33,782 nt of DNA from Anaerolineae bacterium (GTDB lineage: Bacteria > Chloroflexota > Anaerolineae > Aggregatilineales > Phototrophicaceae). The position numbers and the translations under genes are program-made. The notes under the pieces were generated by a model that searched no databases, was not told where the DNA came from, and was given only the letters and a program-made list of their open reading frames with translations. The stretch covers positions 1 through 33,782 of the forward strand of contig JALONW010000006.1 in the NCBI GenBank assembly GCA_025454725.1. The letters run 5' to 3'. Positions 18,570-29,053 of the stretch are shown in pieces. Within the stretch, counting starts at the first letter, position 1, and every line of letters begins with the position of its first letter.

Positions 18570-19397
18570 CTACTTGTTGCGGCGGCGCACGATGAACTTG
18601 TCCGTGCGCTTGTTCCGGCGGGTACGGTAACCGAGGGCAGGCTTGCCCCACGGGGTCTTGGGACCGGGCATACCGATACCCGAACGGCCTTCACCACCAC
18701 CGTGGGGGTGGCTGCCGGGGTCCATCGCCACACCACGGACCGACGGGCGGATGCCCATCCAACGCTTGCGCCCGGCCTTGCCGAGGTTCACGTTACCGTG
18801 GTCGACGTTGCCGACCTGCCCGATGGTCGCCATGCAGCGCTCATGCACGAGGCGAACCTCGCCGCTGGGCAGGCGGATCTGGGCGTAAGTGCCTTCCTTC
18901 GCCAGCAACTGAGCCGAGACGCCCGCCGAGCGCGCCATCTGGCCGCCCTTGCCGGGCAGCAGCTCAATGTTGTGGATTTCCGTACCGACCGGGATGTCAC
19001 GGATGATCATCGCGTTGCCGGGACGAAGGATGGCCTGCTCGCCGTTGCCGACCACATCACCGACCTTGAGGCCCAGCGGCGCGATAATATAGCGCTTCTC
19101 GCCGTCCTCGTACTGCAACAGGGCGATGCGGGCGCTGCGGTTCGGGTCGTACTCAATCGCCGAAACGGTGGCCTTGCAGTCGAACTTGTTGCGCTTGAAG
19201 TCGATCAGGCGGTAACGGCGCTTGTGGCCGCCGCCGCGGTGGCGGATGGTGACGTGGCCTTGGTTGTTACGGCCACCCTTCTTCGGGAGCGCTTCGGTCA
19301 GGCTGCGCTCCGGCTTGCTCTTGGTGATTTCTTCAAAACTGTGGCCCGTCATTCCTCGGCGGCCAGCCGAGGTGGGCTTGTAGACCTTAACAGCCAT
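18570..19397 (-). CDS. rplB: 50S ribosomal protein L2
   Basis: [33 protein letters not shown]...[28 protein letters not shown]...[22 protein letters not shown]. Confidence 0.98.
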   Translation of the reverse strand: MAVKVYKPTSAGRRGMTGHSFEEITKSKPERSLTEALPKKGGRNNQGHVTIRHRGGGHKRRYRLIDFKRNKFDCKATVSAIEYDPNRSARIALLQYEDGEKRYIIAPLGLKVGDVVGNGEQAILRPGNAMIIRDIPVGTEIHNIELLPGKGGQMARSAGVSAQLLAKEGTYAQIRLPSGEVRLVHERCMATIGQVGNVDHGNVNLGKAGRKRWMGIRPSVRGVAMDPGSHPHGGGEGRSGIGMPGPKTPWGKPALGYRTRRNKRTDKFIVRRRNK

Positions 19398-19409
19398 CGG
19401 TTATGCCCC

Positions 19410-19703
19410 TTATACCTCAAACAGGTCGATCTTATCGCCCTCGGCCAAGGTTACCACTGCCTTTTTCCATTGCTGGGTACGGCGGTAGAACTTGCGACCA
19501 CGGCGGCCCCGCTTGTAGGGCATGACCATTGTGTTGACCTTGACGACCGACACGCCGAAAATAGCGCTGACGGCCTCCTTGATCTGGACCTTGTTAGCGC
19601 CCGTTGCGACCTCGAACACATACTGGTTGTTCTCAGACAGCAGGTTCGTCTTTTCGCTGACGATTGGGCGACGGATTACGTCGTACAGGTGTAGACTCGT
19701 CAT
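19410..19703 (-). CDS. rplW: 50S ribosomal protein L23
   Basis: MTSLHLYDVIRRPIVSEKTNLLSENNQYVFEVATGANKVQIKEAVSAIFGVSVVKVNTM; start set at MTSLH. Confidence 0.95.
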   Translation of the reverse strand: MTSLHLYDVIRRPIVSEKTNLLSENNQYVFEVATGANKVQIKEAVSAIFGVSVVKVNTMVMPYKRGRRGRKFYRRTQQWKKAVVTLAEGDKIDLFEV

Positions 19704-19708
19704 CTTCC

Positions 19709-20356
19709 TTAGGCCTCCGTCGTCCCAAGCCAATTGCTGATGATGGGCAGGGCGTCGAGCGGCAGGACAACGCGGTTGTACTGGAGCAGGTCACGCACGT
19801 TGAGGTACATGGCACGCAGGTAGTAAGCGCGGTCAAGGTTGCGGACGCTGCGCTCCACGTTCTCGTTGCGGTCAGCCAGCACGACTAGCGCACTGTTATC
19901 GCCCACCAGCGCCTGAAGAACCTTGGCCATTTCCTTGGTCTTGGGCTGGATGCTGCTAACGCTGTCAACGACCACAAGCTGGCCGTCTAGAACAAGGCTG
20001 CTCAACGCATGGCGGATGGCCTTGCGGTGCATCTTCTTGGGGAGCGCCTTGGTGTACTTGTGAGGGATGGGACCGTGTGCGATACCACCACCAACGAAGA
20101 TCGGGGCGTTGCGCGACCCGTGGCGGGCGCGGCCCGTACCCTTCTGGCGGTAGACCTTAGCGGTCGTGCGGTTGTTCTCGCTGCGGGTCTTGGTCTTGTG
20201 CGTCCCCAAACGGGCGTTGGCCTGTTGGCGAACGAACGCTTGGTGCATCAGACCAATGTTCAGGTCTTCCTTAGCGATTCCAAAAATCTCGGCGGGCAGG
20301 TCAACCGTAGAGACCTGCTTACCGTTGATATCCATGACAGGGAACTGCATGGTCAA
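19709..20356 (-). CDS. rplD: 50S ribosomal protein L4
   Basis: GIAKEDLNIGLMHQAFVRQQANARLGTHKTKTRSE...YRQKGTGRARHGSRNAPIFVGGGIAHGP. Confidence 0.97.
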   Translation of the reverse strand: MTMQFPVMDINGKQVSTVDLPAEIFGIAKEDLNIGLMHQAFVRQQANARLGTHKTKTRSENNRTTAKVYRQKGTGRARHGSRNAPIFVGGGIAHGPIPHKYTKALPKKMHRKAIRHALSSLVLDGQLVVVDSVSSIQPKTKEMAKVLQALVGDNSALVVLADRNENVERSVRNLDRAYYLRAMYLNVRDLLQYNRVVLPLDALPIISNWLGTTEA

Positions 20357-20374
20357 GTCCTCCTTTAGGCCCGC

Positions 20375-21016
20375 TTACTTCTTGCGTGCCTTGACCGACG
20401 GCTTAATCATAACGATGCCGTTTTTGTGGCCCGGCACAGAGCCGCGAATAGCTAACAGGTTGCGCTCTGCATCGACCAACACGACTTCGAGGTTCTGGGT
20501 GGTCACACGTTCGTTGCCCATGTGACCGGCCATACGCTGCCCCTTAAGGGTGCGACCGGGGAATGAACGCTGGCCGATAGAACCCGGAGCGCGCTCGCGG
20601 TCAGACTGACCGTGCGTCTTGGGCTGGCGGTTGAAACCGTGGCGCTTAATCGCGCCGGCAAAGCCGCGTCCTTTGGACGTACCAATCACGTCCACGCGCT
20701 CGCCCTTGTTGAAAACATCGACCTTAATCTGGTCGCCTTCTGCAACGTCCGCATCGCCTTCTTTGATGCGGAACTCGCGCAAAACGCGCAGCGCAGGCAG
20801 GTTGTTGCGCTTGAGGTGGCCGAGCTGGCCCTGTGTCAAGCGCTGCGGCTTGGTCTCCCAGTAGCCCAACTGGATGGCGACATAGCCGTCCTTGTCCTTG
20901 CTACGGATCTGCGTGACGTGGCACGGCCCAGCTTGGATGACGGTGACAGGGATGACATTCCCCTGCTCGTCAAAAATCTGGGTCATACCCACCTTTTTAC
21001 CAATCATGCCCTTCAT
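20375..21016 (-). CDS. rplC: 50S ribosomal protein L3
   Basis: MKGMIGKKVGMTQIFDEQGNVIPVTVIQAGPCHVTQ...GTSKGRGFAGAIKRHGFNRQPKTHGQSDRERAPGSIG; start set at MKGMIG. Confidence 0.97.
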   Translation of the reverse strand: MKGMIGKKVGMTQIFDEQGNVIPVTVIQAGPCHVTQIRSKDKDGYVAIQLGYWETKPQRLTQGQLGHLKRNNLPALRVLREFRIKEGDADVAEGDQIKVDVFNKGERVDVIGTSKGRGFAGAIKRHGFNRQPKTHGQSDRERAPGSIGQRSFPGRTLKGQRMAGHMGNERVTTQNLEVVLVDAERNLLAIRGSVPGHKNGIVMIKPSVKARKK

Positions 21017-21187
21017 AGTGTGGCCTCCAGAGGGGTGCTGCGCGGGCTGCGCGCCGGGAACTCGATAAGCCCCCGCCCCCATTCTGTCCTTAGCGTACTT
21101 CCCTGTACACCCGCAGCGGCGGACCTGAACGTTGCCCGCTTGCGTTGAGCGTGTGTGGGGATAGAAACGAACTGGGTGGAAAATGGA

Positions 21188-21502
21188 CTAAAGCTTGATC
21201 TCGATGTCAACACCAGCCGGAAGGTTCAGGCGGGTGAGGTTCTCGATGGTCTTGCTATCGGGGTCGATCACGTCGATCAGCCGCGAGTGGGTGCGGATCT
21301 CGAAGTGTTCGTGCGAGTCCTTGTCGATGAAGGTGGAACGACGCACGGTGAAGCGCTCTAGCTTGGTGGGCAGCGGGACTGGCCCGACCACCCGCGCACC
21401 CGCGCGCTCCGCCGTCTCTACGATCCGCTGCGCCGACTGGTCGAGGACGCGGTGGTCATAGGCCTTGAGGCGGATACGGATCTTGTTCTTCGCTGCTGCC
21501 AT
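21188..21502 (-). CDS. rpsJ: 30S ribosomal protein S10
   Basis: [73 protein letters not shown]. Confidence 0.98.
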   Translation of the reverse strand: MAAAKNKIRIRLKAYDHRVLDQSAQRIVETAERAGARVVGPVPLPTKLERFTVRRSTFIDKDSHEHFEIRTHSRLIDVIDPDSKTIENLTRLNLPAGVDIEIKL

Positions 21503-21529
21503 TGTTGGCTCCCGTTCTTTCCGTTAGAA

Positions 21530-21561
21530 ATGCCGGGGGGCGGGTTGCTGCCCCCCGGCAT
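21530..21561 (-). terminator. 12-bp perfect inverted repeat in the tuf-rpsJ gap (terminator/attenuator or processing hairpin)
   Basis: ATGCCGGGGGGC (21530-21541), 8-nt loop, GCCCCCCGGCAT (21550-21561). Confidence 0.6.
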
Positions 21562-21593
21562 TACCTGATCGGTTCGCTACGCTTTAATGGGCG

Positions 21594-22790
<1,197 letters not shown>

Positions 22791-22879
22791 TGTGCTTTCC
22801 TCGTCCTTCTTTTGTTTGAGGTCTTGCTTTGGGGTCTAACAAACTAGCCTAACGAAACTGCGGTGTGGGGCCAGCCGGT

Positions 22880-24979
22880 TTAGCGGCCAGCCTTGATGAC
22901 CTGCTCCGCCACGCTGTTAGGAGCGATGGTGTAGCGGTCGAATTCCATCGTGAACTGGCCACGACCCTGCGTGATGTTGCGGATGTTGGTGGCGTAGCCG
23001 AACATCTCGGCCAGCGGGACATACGCGCTGACGGCAGTTGCGCCGACACCGCGCGCTTCCATGCCGTTGATGATACCACGGCGGGACGACAGGTCGCCCA
23101 CCACCGCGCCGGTGAACTCGTCAGGCACGAACACTTCGACCTTCATCGTCGGCTCCAGCAGAACTGGGGCAGACTTCTGAACGCCTTCCTTCAAGCACAT
23201 CGAACCGGCGATTTTGAACGCCATTTCGCTCGAGTCGACGTCGTGGGATGCGCCGTCCACGAGGCGGGCGCGGACGCCAACCACGGGGAAGCCCGCCAAC
23301 ACGCCGCCAGCACACGCTTCGCGCATACCGTTCTCGGTCGGGCGGATGAACTCACGGGGGATGGTACCACCGCGGATTTCATCGACGAACTCAAATTCGT
23401 GCTTAGCGTTCTTGAGTTCTTCTTCGGTCATCGGCTCAAATTCGGCGACGACGCGGGCATACTGGCCCGAACCGCCCGACTGCCGCTTGAAGATCATGTC
23501 AACACGGGCCGTGCGCGTGATGGTCTCACGGTACGACACGCGGGGGCGGCCAACGGTCGCCTGCACGCCGAATTCGCGCATCAGGCGGTCAACCAACACC
23601 TCAAGGTGAAGTTCACCCATGCCGCGCAGCTTGGTCTGGTTGTCCTCGACTTCGACCTTGAAGGTCGGGTCTTCTTCAGCCAGACGACGCAGCGCCTCAC
23701 CCATCTTGTCTTGGTCGGCCTTACTGTTCGGCTCAACCGCAACTTCGATCACCGGCTCAGGGAACTTGATGTTCTCCAGCTTGATCGGCTGATCGGGGTC
23801 AGACAGGGTGTCACCGGTGAACGTCCCCTTGAGGGCGAGGATCGCGGCGATGTCGCCCGCGTGAACCTCGGTGATGTCCTCACGACGGTCGGCGAACATG
23901 CGGACAATACGCCCGATGCGCTCGCGCTCACCCTTGGTGGTGTTGGCAACGGTCGTACCGCTGCGCAGCACACCAGAGTAGACGCGCACGAAGGCGAGAC
24001 GGCCAACGAACGGGTCGGTAATAATCTTGAAGACCAACGCCGACAGCGGCTGGTCGTCCGAGGCGGTGCGCTCCACCGGCTCCTCGGTCTTGGGATGGAT
24101 ACCCTTGGTCGAGGCGATATCCAGCGGCGACGGCAGCAGCGCAACAACTTGGTCCAGCATCAACTGAACGCCCTTGTTCTTGAGCGCCGAACCGCACAGA
24201 ACCGGCTGGATGCGCCCAGCGATGGTTGCAGCCCGCATAGCGGCCTGAATCTCATCGTCGGAAATCGCTTCTTCCATCAGGTACTTCTCGGTGAGAAGCT
24301 CGTCGTTTTCGATGATCTTTTCGATCATTTCCTGACGGGCGGTTTCCGCTTGTTCGCGGTAGCTCTCCGGGATCGGGTGACGGGTGACGTTCTGACCGAG
24401 GTCGTCAGCGTAAGTGATCAGTTCCATCGTCATCAGGTCGATGATGCCCTTGAACTGGTCACCTTCGCCGAACGGCATCTGGATGGGTACGGGGTTACCG
24501 TTCACGCGCTCGATGATCATGTTGACCGTGCGGGTGAAGTTTGCGCCCATCCGGTCCATCTTGTTGACGAAGCAGATGCGCGGAACCTTATACTGGTCGG
24601 CTTGACGCCAAACAGTCTCGGACTGCGGCTCTACACCGGCCACCGCGTCGAACACGACAACGCCACCGTCAAGGACGCGCAGCGAACGCTGCACCTCGGC
24701 GGTGAAGTCCACGTGGCCGGGGGTGTCGATGACGTTGACCTGATAACCCTTCCACTGGGCGGTAACGGCGGCGGAGGTAATGGTGATACCACGCTCGCGC
24801 TCCTGCTCCATGTAGTCGGTCGTCGCGCCGCCCTCGTGTACTTCACCGATTTTGTGAACCATACCGGTGTAGTAGAGGACGCGCTCAGTCGTGGTGGTCT
24901 TGCCAGCATCAATGTGAGCAATGATGCCGATGTTGCGGACCTTGCTCAGGTCCAGTTTTGGGTCGAGCGTTTTAGCCAT
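22880..24979 (-). CDS. fusA: Elongation factor G
   Basis: [59 protein letters not shown]...; 699 aa. Confidence 0.98.
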   Translation of the reverse strand: MAKTLDPKLDLSKVRNIGIIAHIDAGKTTTTERVLYYTGMVHKIGEVHEGGATTDYMEQERERGITITSAAVTAQWKGYQVNVIDTPGHVDFTAEVQRSLRVLDGGVVVFDAVAGVEPQSETVWRQADQYKVPRICFVNKMDRMGANFTRTVNMIIERVNGNPVPIQMPFGEGDQFKGIIDLMTMELITYADDLGQNVTRHPIPESYREQAETARQEMIEKIIENDELLTEKYLMEEAISDDEIQAAMRAATIAGRIQPVLCGSALKNKGVQLMLDQVVALLPSPLDIASTKGIHPKTEEPVERTASDDQPLSALVFKIITDPFVGRLAFVRVYSGVLRSGTTVANTTKGERERIGRIVRMFADRREDITEVHAGDIAAILALKGTFTGDTLSDPDQPIKLENIKFPEPVIEVAVEPNSKADQDKMGEALRRLAEEDPTFKVEVEDNQTKLRGMGELHLEVLVDRLMREFGVQATVGRPRVSYRETITRTARVDMIFKRQSGGSGQYARVVAEFEPMTEEELKNAKHEFEFVDEIRGGTIPREFIRPTENGMREACAGGVLAGFPVVGVRARLVDGASHDVDSSEMAFKIAGSMCLKEGVQKSAPVLLEPTMKVEVFVPDEFTGAVVGDLSSRRGIINGMEARGVGATAVSAYVPLAEMFGYATNIRNITQGRGQFTMEFDRYTIAPNSVAEQVIKAGR

Positions 24980-25025
24980 GCTATGCTCTGTTGCGCTTTG
25001 TGTCGTGGGCTAGGCGGGGCAAAAG

Positions 25026-25493
25026 CTACTTGTAATGCGCGAAGGCGCGGTTAGCTTCAGCCATACGGTGGGTCTCGTCTTTTTTCTTGATCGAGTTCCC
25101 TTGTCCATTGGCGGCATCGAGCAGTTCAGCCGCAAGCTTGTTGGGCATGCCCTTCCCCGAACGGGAACGGGAGTTTGCCAGCAACCAGCGCATCGCCAGT
25201 GACAGGCCACGCTCGTTGGTGACCTCAACCGGCACTTGGTAGGTCGAACCACCGACGCGGCGGGGCTTGACCTCAACGGCGGGGGTCACATTGCGGAGAG
25301 CCTGCTCAAACACCTCTAGGGGGCTGCGCTTGGCCTTCTCTTCAATGATGTCCAACGCTTCATACATAATGCCCAGCGACGTGCTACGCTTGCCGCCGTA
25401 CATCATCCGGTTGATAAACATCGTCAAGCTGACGCTGTTGTACTTGTTGTCCGGAGCGACCGGGCGCTTCGGGGGGGAATTGCGTCTCGGCAT
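25026..25493 (-). CDS. rpsG: 30S ribosomal protein S7
   Basis: MPRRNSPPKRPVAPDNKYNSVSLTMFINRMMYGGKRSTSLGIMYEALDIIEEK. Confidence 0.97.
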   Translation of the reverse strand: MPRRNSPPKRPVAPDNKYNSVSLTMFINRMMYGGKRSTSLGIMYEALDIIEEKAKRSPLEVFEQALRNVTPAVEVKPRRVGGSTYQVPVEVTNERGLSLAMRWLLANSRSRSGKGMPNKLAAELLDAANGQGNSIKKKDETHRMAEANRAFAHYK

Positions 25494-25515
25494 GGTCTTG
25501 GTTCACCCTGTTCCG

Positions 25516-25965
25516 TTACTTCTTCTTCGCCGGGGCAGCCGCAGCGCCAGCCTTCGGGCGCTTGGTGCCGTACTTGCTGCGCGCCTGAAGGCGGTTCTTC
25601 ACACCGTCCGAGTCGAGCGTCCCACGAACAATGTGGTAACGCACACCCGGAAGGTCCTTGACACGGCCACCACGAACCAGCACGACGCTGTGTTCCTGAA
25701 GGCTGTGACCTTCACCGGGGATATAGGCCGTAACCTCGATCCCGTTCGACAACCGCACACGAGCTACCTTACGCAGCGCCGAGTTCGGCTTCTTCGGCGT
25801 CATGGTACGCACAACCGTGCATACCCCACGCTTCTGAGGCGCACCGGCGGGCTGCTTGGTCCGCCGACGAGCGTAGGCGTTCCACGTGTACTGCAACGCA
25901 GGGGCCTTGCTCTTGAATTTCTTGCTCTGGCGACCTTTACGCACCAACTGGTTGATGGTCGGCAT
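25516..25965 (-). CDS. rpsL: 30S ribosomal protein S12
   Basis: [25 protein letters not shown]...[69 protein letters not shown]. Confidence 0.98.
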   Translation of the reverse strand: MPTINQLVRKGRQSKKFKSKAPALQYTWNAYARRRTKQPAGAPQKRGVCTVVRTMTPKKPNSALRKVARVRLSNGIEVTAYIPGEGHSLQEHSVVLVRGGRVKDLPGVRYHIVRGTLDSDGVKNRLQARSKYGTKRPKAGAAAAPAKKK

Positions 25966-26007
25966 AACCTCTCCGTCCTGCTAAATCGTCTCTGGCGGCA
26001 GGCGTGC

Positions 26008-26183
26008 AAAAAGGCGAATGCGAGTCTTTACCCGCCGTTCGCCCAGTGCTACCTGCCGTAACGAGCCTCAGCACTTATCCCGCGCTGCACTTTCGTCACA
26101 TACACTCGGTTCAGCGCGGTCATCCATTGCCTCTCTGGGTCTTAACCCGAACAAGAGGTTGGCTGCTGCGCCGGTATTGATCG
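26008..26183 (-). promoter_or_regulatory. Structured 5' leader of the rpsL/str operon ending in an intrinsic terminator (candidate attenuator)
   Basis: Hairpin CCTCT..GGGT-TAAG-ACCC..AGAGG (26158-26130). Stem CCGCGCTG/CAGCGCGG (26119-26112 with 26087-26080). Terminator GGCGAA-CG-GCGGGT-AAAG-ACTCGC-A-TTCGCC-TTTTT (26043-26008). Confidence 0.65.
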
Positions 26184-26189
26184 GGCGGT

Positions 26190-26219
26190 ATCGTATCAGT
26201 CAGCCTAGGGGTGTGTCAA
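26190..26219 (-). promoter_or_regulatory. Sigma70-type promoter of the rpsL operon
   Basis: Minus strand TTGACA (26219-26214), 18-nt spacer, TACGAT (26195-26190). Confidence 0.7.
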
Positions 26220-26365
26220 GCTATGGCCTCGCTTATCGCCCGCTTTTTAATGCGGTTCTCATAATTAAGCGTCTTCCACCCTTTTTGGTCGTGCATACTC
26301 GGCGGATACAGGTTAGAATAGGATTAAGCGGGCGGCGTGATGCGGCCCGATTGAGGGGGATACTT

Positions 26366-26797
26366 TTGAACAGCCACGCAGTCACACCCGCACGCCAGCG
26401 GCGGCGGGACAACCTGCGGCGGGCGGTGTTGGTATTGGCCTTTATCCTATCGGCCTGCCGCGCTGCGCTAACACCCCCAGCCGCTAAATTACCGATGACC
26501 GTCCCATACCAGCTCATCGCGGGTCAAAGTGTCACCGTACAGGTGGGCCCGACCGACGCAGCCGACGGGACCGATGTCGGCCTCGTGATGGTCGGCAGCC
26601 TCGGTCCACGGGTCTACCAAAGCACTTTCATACGCGGGATTGCGACCTTCGTCATCCCCGGCGAACACACCCTCCAGACCGGCACACTGGCCTTCGTCGC
26701 CGCTGCCGAAGCGGCACGCGGCGAGGCTGGCCTAATCCTGCGGACGGGCGCACGCTTCCAGATGCCCGGCATCGTGGTCGCGTGGGCGCAGTTCTAA
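26366..26797 (+). CDS. Small putative lipoprotein of unknown function (TTG start)
   Basis: SD-like GAGGGGGA then TTG at 26366. Signal ...RRAVLVLAFILSAC with LSAC lipobox, then VTVQVGPTDAADGTDVGLVMVGSLGPRVYQSTFIRGIATFVIPGEHTL. The upstream extension to 26018 overlaps the rpsL promoter/leader and is not supported. Confidence 0.55.
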   Translation: MNSHAVTPARQRRRDNLRRAVLVLAFILSACRAALTPPAAKLPMTVPYQLIAGQSVTVQVGPTDAADGTDVGLVMVGSLGPRVYQSTFIRGIATFVIPGEHTLQTGTLAFVAAAEAARGEAGLILRTGARFQMPGIVVAWAQF

Positions 26798-28248
26798 GCG
26801 GTAACAGTTGAAGGGGGCGTGTGCGGTAGCCAGATGGTGAAGGTCGCGCCGCGCCCCTCCCCCGCGCTCTCGGCTTGGATGCGCCCGCCATGTGCGTGGA
26901 TAATCTCACGAGAGATTGCCAGCCCCAAGCCCGTCCCGCGCTGCGGCCCGCGTGCCTTATCCACCTGATAGAAGCGCTCGAACACCCGCGCCAGTTCCGC
27001 CTGTGGGATGCCGATGCCACTGTCCTGCACGCTGACCTCAACCCCTTGGTCAAGTGGGCGCAGGCGGATTAACACCTCGCCGCCGTCGGGGGTGAACTTC
27101 ACGGCATTGCTCAACAAATTGGTGATGACCTGCGCCAATCGGTCGCCGTCGGCATGGACGACCAGCGCGCTGGCCGCCTCAACCCGCAGCGTGACATTCT
27201 TCTTCTGCGCGACAACCATCAGCCGCTGCGCCAGCGCCGACGTCAGCGCCACCACATCGACCCGCGCCAGCTTGAGCGGGCTGCGTCCGCCCTGCAAGCG
27301 CGCTAGGTCGGTCAGTTCAGACACCATGCGCGCCAGTCGGTCGGCTTCAGAATAAATCACCTCAGCGGCGGTCACCGGGTCGCGCACGGCCTCATCGATA
27401 ATGGCCTGCGCGTAGCCCTGAATCGAGGTCAACGGGGTCTTGAGGTCGTGGCTGACGTTGGCGAGGAAGTCGCGCTGCGCCTGCTGGGTGGACTGTACCT
27501 CCGACACCATCGTATTAAAGGCCTGTGCGACGGCGCGCACCTCGGCGGGGCCGCTGTTGTCGGGGACTTGATGCGAATAGTCGCCGCGCGCCACCGCTCG
27601 CGCCGCGCCGCCCAACGCCGAAAGTTGCTTGATGAGCTGACCGCTGATGACCGCTGCCAAAATGAACGCTACTCCCAAGCCGAACAGCGCCGCCTGTAAA
27701 ATCGGCCCGGCCAGCGGCCCACCAAACTCTGCCAGCGTCTCTTGCAGCGTGCGCGTCGAGCGCTGTTCGGCCAGCAGCAGTGCAAGGTCACGCACAGGGC
27801 CGCCCCGGATGCCGATAAACAGCCATTCTGTGCCGTCAGGGTCATAGAACGTCCCGAACACGCCATCAATCAGTTGGTTGGGCATCCCCACACCGCGTCC
27901 GCCTTCATACTCGTCGTCAAGCTCATAGAAAATACCATCGCCTGCCGAGAACACGCCTGACGTATCATGGCTGACTGTGCTGGCTGACCAGCGCACGACG
28001 AGGATGCGCGCGCCGTAGTCCTCAGCCCGCTCCGTCAGCTCCGGGAAAGTCAGTCGGTCAAGTCCCTGCCGCGTCAGGTCAGTGATGAAGGTGCGCGCTA
28101 ACTGGCCGAGGCGGTCATATCCGACCATCGGCGGCTCTGGGCGCGCACCAAGCGCGGTAAACAGCACCACACCGCCTACCCCCAGCGTCACAACCAACAG
28201 AAGGAAATATGAGCTAAATAACCGCCAGCGCAGCGACCCAAACTGCAT
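26794..28248 (-). CDS. Sensor histidine kinase (TM, HAMP, HisKA, HATPase_c)
   Basis: DFLANVSHDLKTPLTSIQGYAQAIIDEAV...VITNLLSNAVKFTPDGG...VQDSGIGIPQAELARVFERFYQVDKARGPQRGTGLGLAISREIIHAHGG. Confidence 0.95.
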   Translation of the reverse strand: MQFGSLRWRLFSSYFLLLVVTLGVGGVVLFTALGARPEPPMVGYDRLGQLARTFITDLTRQGLDRLTFPELTERAEDYGARILVVRWSASTVSHDTSGVFSAGDGIFYELDDEYEGGRGVGMPNQLIDGVFGTFYDPDGTEWLFIGIRGGPVRDLALLLAEQRSTRTLQETLAEFGGPLAGPILQAALFGLGVAFILAAVISGQLIKQLSALGGAARAVARGDYSHQVPDNSGPAEVRAVAQAFNTMVSEVQSTQQAQRDFLANVSHDLKTPLTSIQGYAQAIIDEAVRDPVTAAEVIYSEADRLARMVSELTDLARLQGGRSPLKLARVDVVALTSALAQRLMVVAQKKNVTLRVEAASALVVHADGDRLAQVITNLLSNAVKFTPDGGEVLIRLRPLDQGVEVSVQDSGIGIPQAELARVFERFYQVDKARGPQRGTGLGLAISREIIHAHGGRIQAESAGEGRGATFTIWLPHTPPSTVTA

Positions 28249-28252
28249 CAGT

Positions 28253-28385
28253 CCTACCGTGCCTCCCTTATGTTAAAGTCGAAAGTGATGGGTGATGAGT
28301 GATGAGTTTTTCCCATAAATCACCGTTTAAGCCTTACAGGGTGGTTCGGGTTAATTCAACGAACCTCACCCCCTACCGTGCCTCC
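28253..28385. repeat. 14-bp direct repeats (cctaccgtgcctcc) flanking a 105-bp insert
   Basis: Copies at 28253-28266 and 28372-28385. The second contains the response-regulator stop codon; the first lies at the ribosome-binding region of the kinase. Confidence 0.85.
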
Positions 28386-29053
28386 AACTTATACCCCACA
28401 CCCCACACCGTTTCGATGGTTGGGGTCATGCCATCCAGCTTGTGGCGCAGGTGTGCGATGTGGACATCGACCGTGCGCGTCTCCCCGGCGAAGTCATAAC
28501 CCCACACCACCTCTAACAGACGCTCACGGGTAAAAACCTTGCCAATGTTGCGCGCCAGCAGCAGCAAGAGGTCAAACTCTTTCATCCGTAAATCGACCGA
28601 CCGACCGCTAATCTCCACGGCGCGCCGGTCGGGGTGAATATTCACATTGCCAACGCTGACGGAGCCGCCCGCCGGAGCAGAATCGGCGCGCTGTGTCCGC
28701 CGCATAATGGCCTTCACCCGCGCCAGCAGTTCACGCGGGTTAAACGGCTTGGTCAGGTAATCGTCTGCGCCCAGTTCCAGCCCGACAATTTTGTCGATGT
28801 CATCGCTGCGCGCCGTCAGCATGATAATCGGCACGTCCGAAGTGGCACGGACCTTGCGGCAGACCTCTAGGCCATCCATCCCCGGCAGCATCAGGTCGAG
28901 GACGACCAGCGCCGGGTTGGTCTCGACAATTTGGCGGTAACCGTTCAGGCCGTCGGTGGCGCTGCGGACGGTGTAGCCCTCTTTTTCGAGGTACATCGTC
29001 GCAAGGTCGATGATGCGCTGTTCGTCATCTACGATTAAGATGAAGTCGCTCAT
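28373..29053 (-). CDS. OmpR/PhoB-family response regulator
   Basis: ILIVDDEQRIIDLATMYLEKEGYTV...LVVLDLMLPGMDGLEVCRKVR...LTARSDDIDKIVGLELGADDYLTKPFNPRELLARVKAIMRR plus winged-helix C-terminus. Confidence 0.96.
   Translation of the reverse strand: MSDFILIVDDEQRIIDLATMYLEKEGYTVRSATDGLNGYRQIVETNPALVVLDLMLPGMDGLEVCRKVRATSDVPIIMLTARSDDIDKIVGLELGADDYLTKPFNPRELLARVKAIMRRTQRADSAPAGGSVSVGNVNIHPDRRAVEISGRSVDLRMKEFDLLLLLARNIGKVFTRERLLEVVWGYDFAGETRTVDVHIAHLRHKLDGMTPTIETVWGVGYKLEAR

Noticed and set aside
22865-25054. 729-aa plus-strand ORF antisense to fusA
   Set aside because: Shadow ORF from GC-rich codon bias opposite a strongly conserved EF-G gene; no domain or ribosome-binding evidence.
25516-25965. 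Extra segment in S12 between PALQ and PQKRG (versus E. coli)
   Set aside because: A comparable insertion is known in Firmicutes-type S12. The [11 protein letters not shown] and [11 protein letters not shown] motifs are wild type, so no streptomycin-resistance signature.
26018-26365. N-terminal extension of the 26018-26797 ORF
   Set aside because: Overlaps the rpsL promoter and structured leader and reads as low-plausibility protein; the TTG at 26366 with a good SD and lipobox fits better.
28295-28315. Short gatg-type tandem run (gatgggtgatgagtgatgag) as a possible CRISPR or iteron
   Set aside because: Too short and irregular, without spacers; kept only as part of the 105-bp insert.
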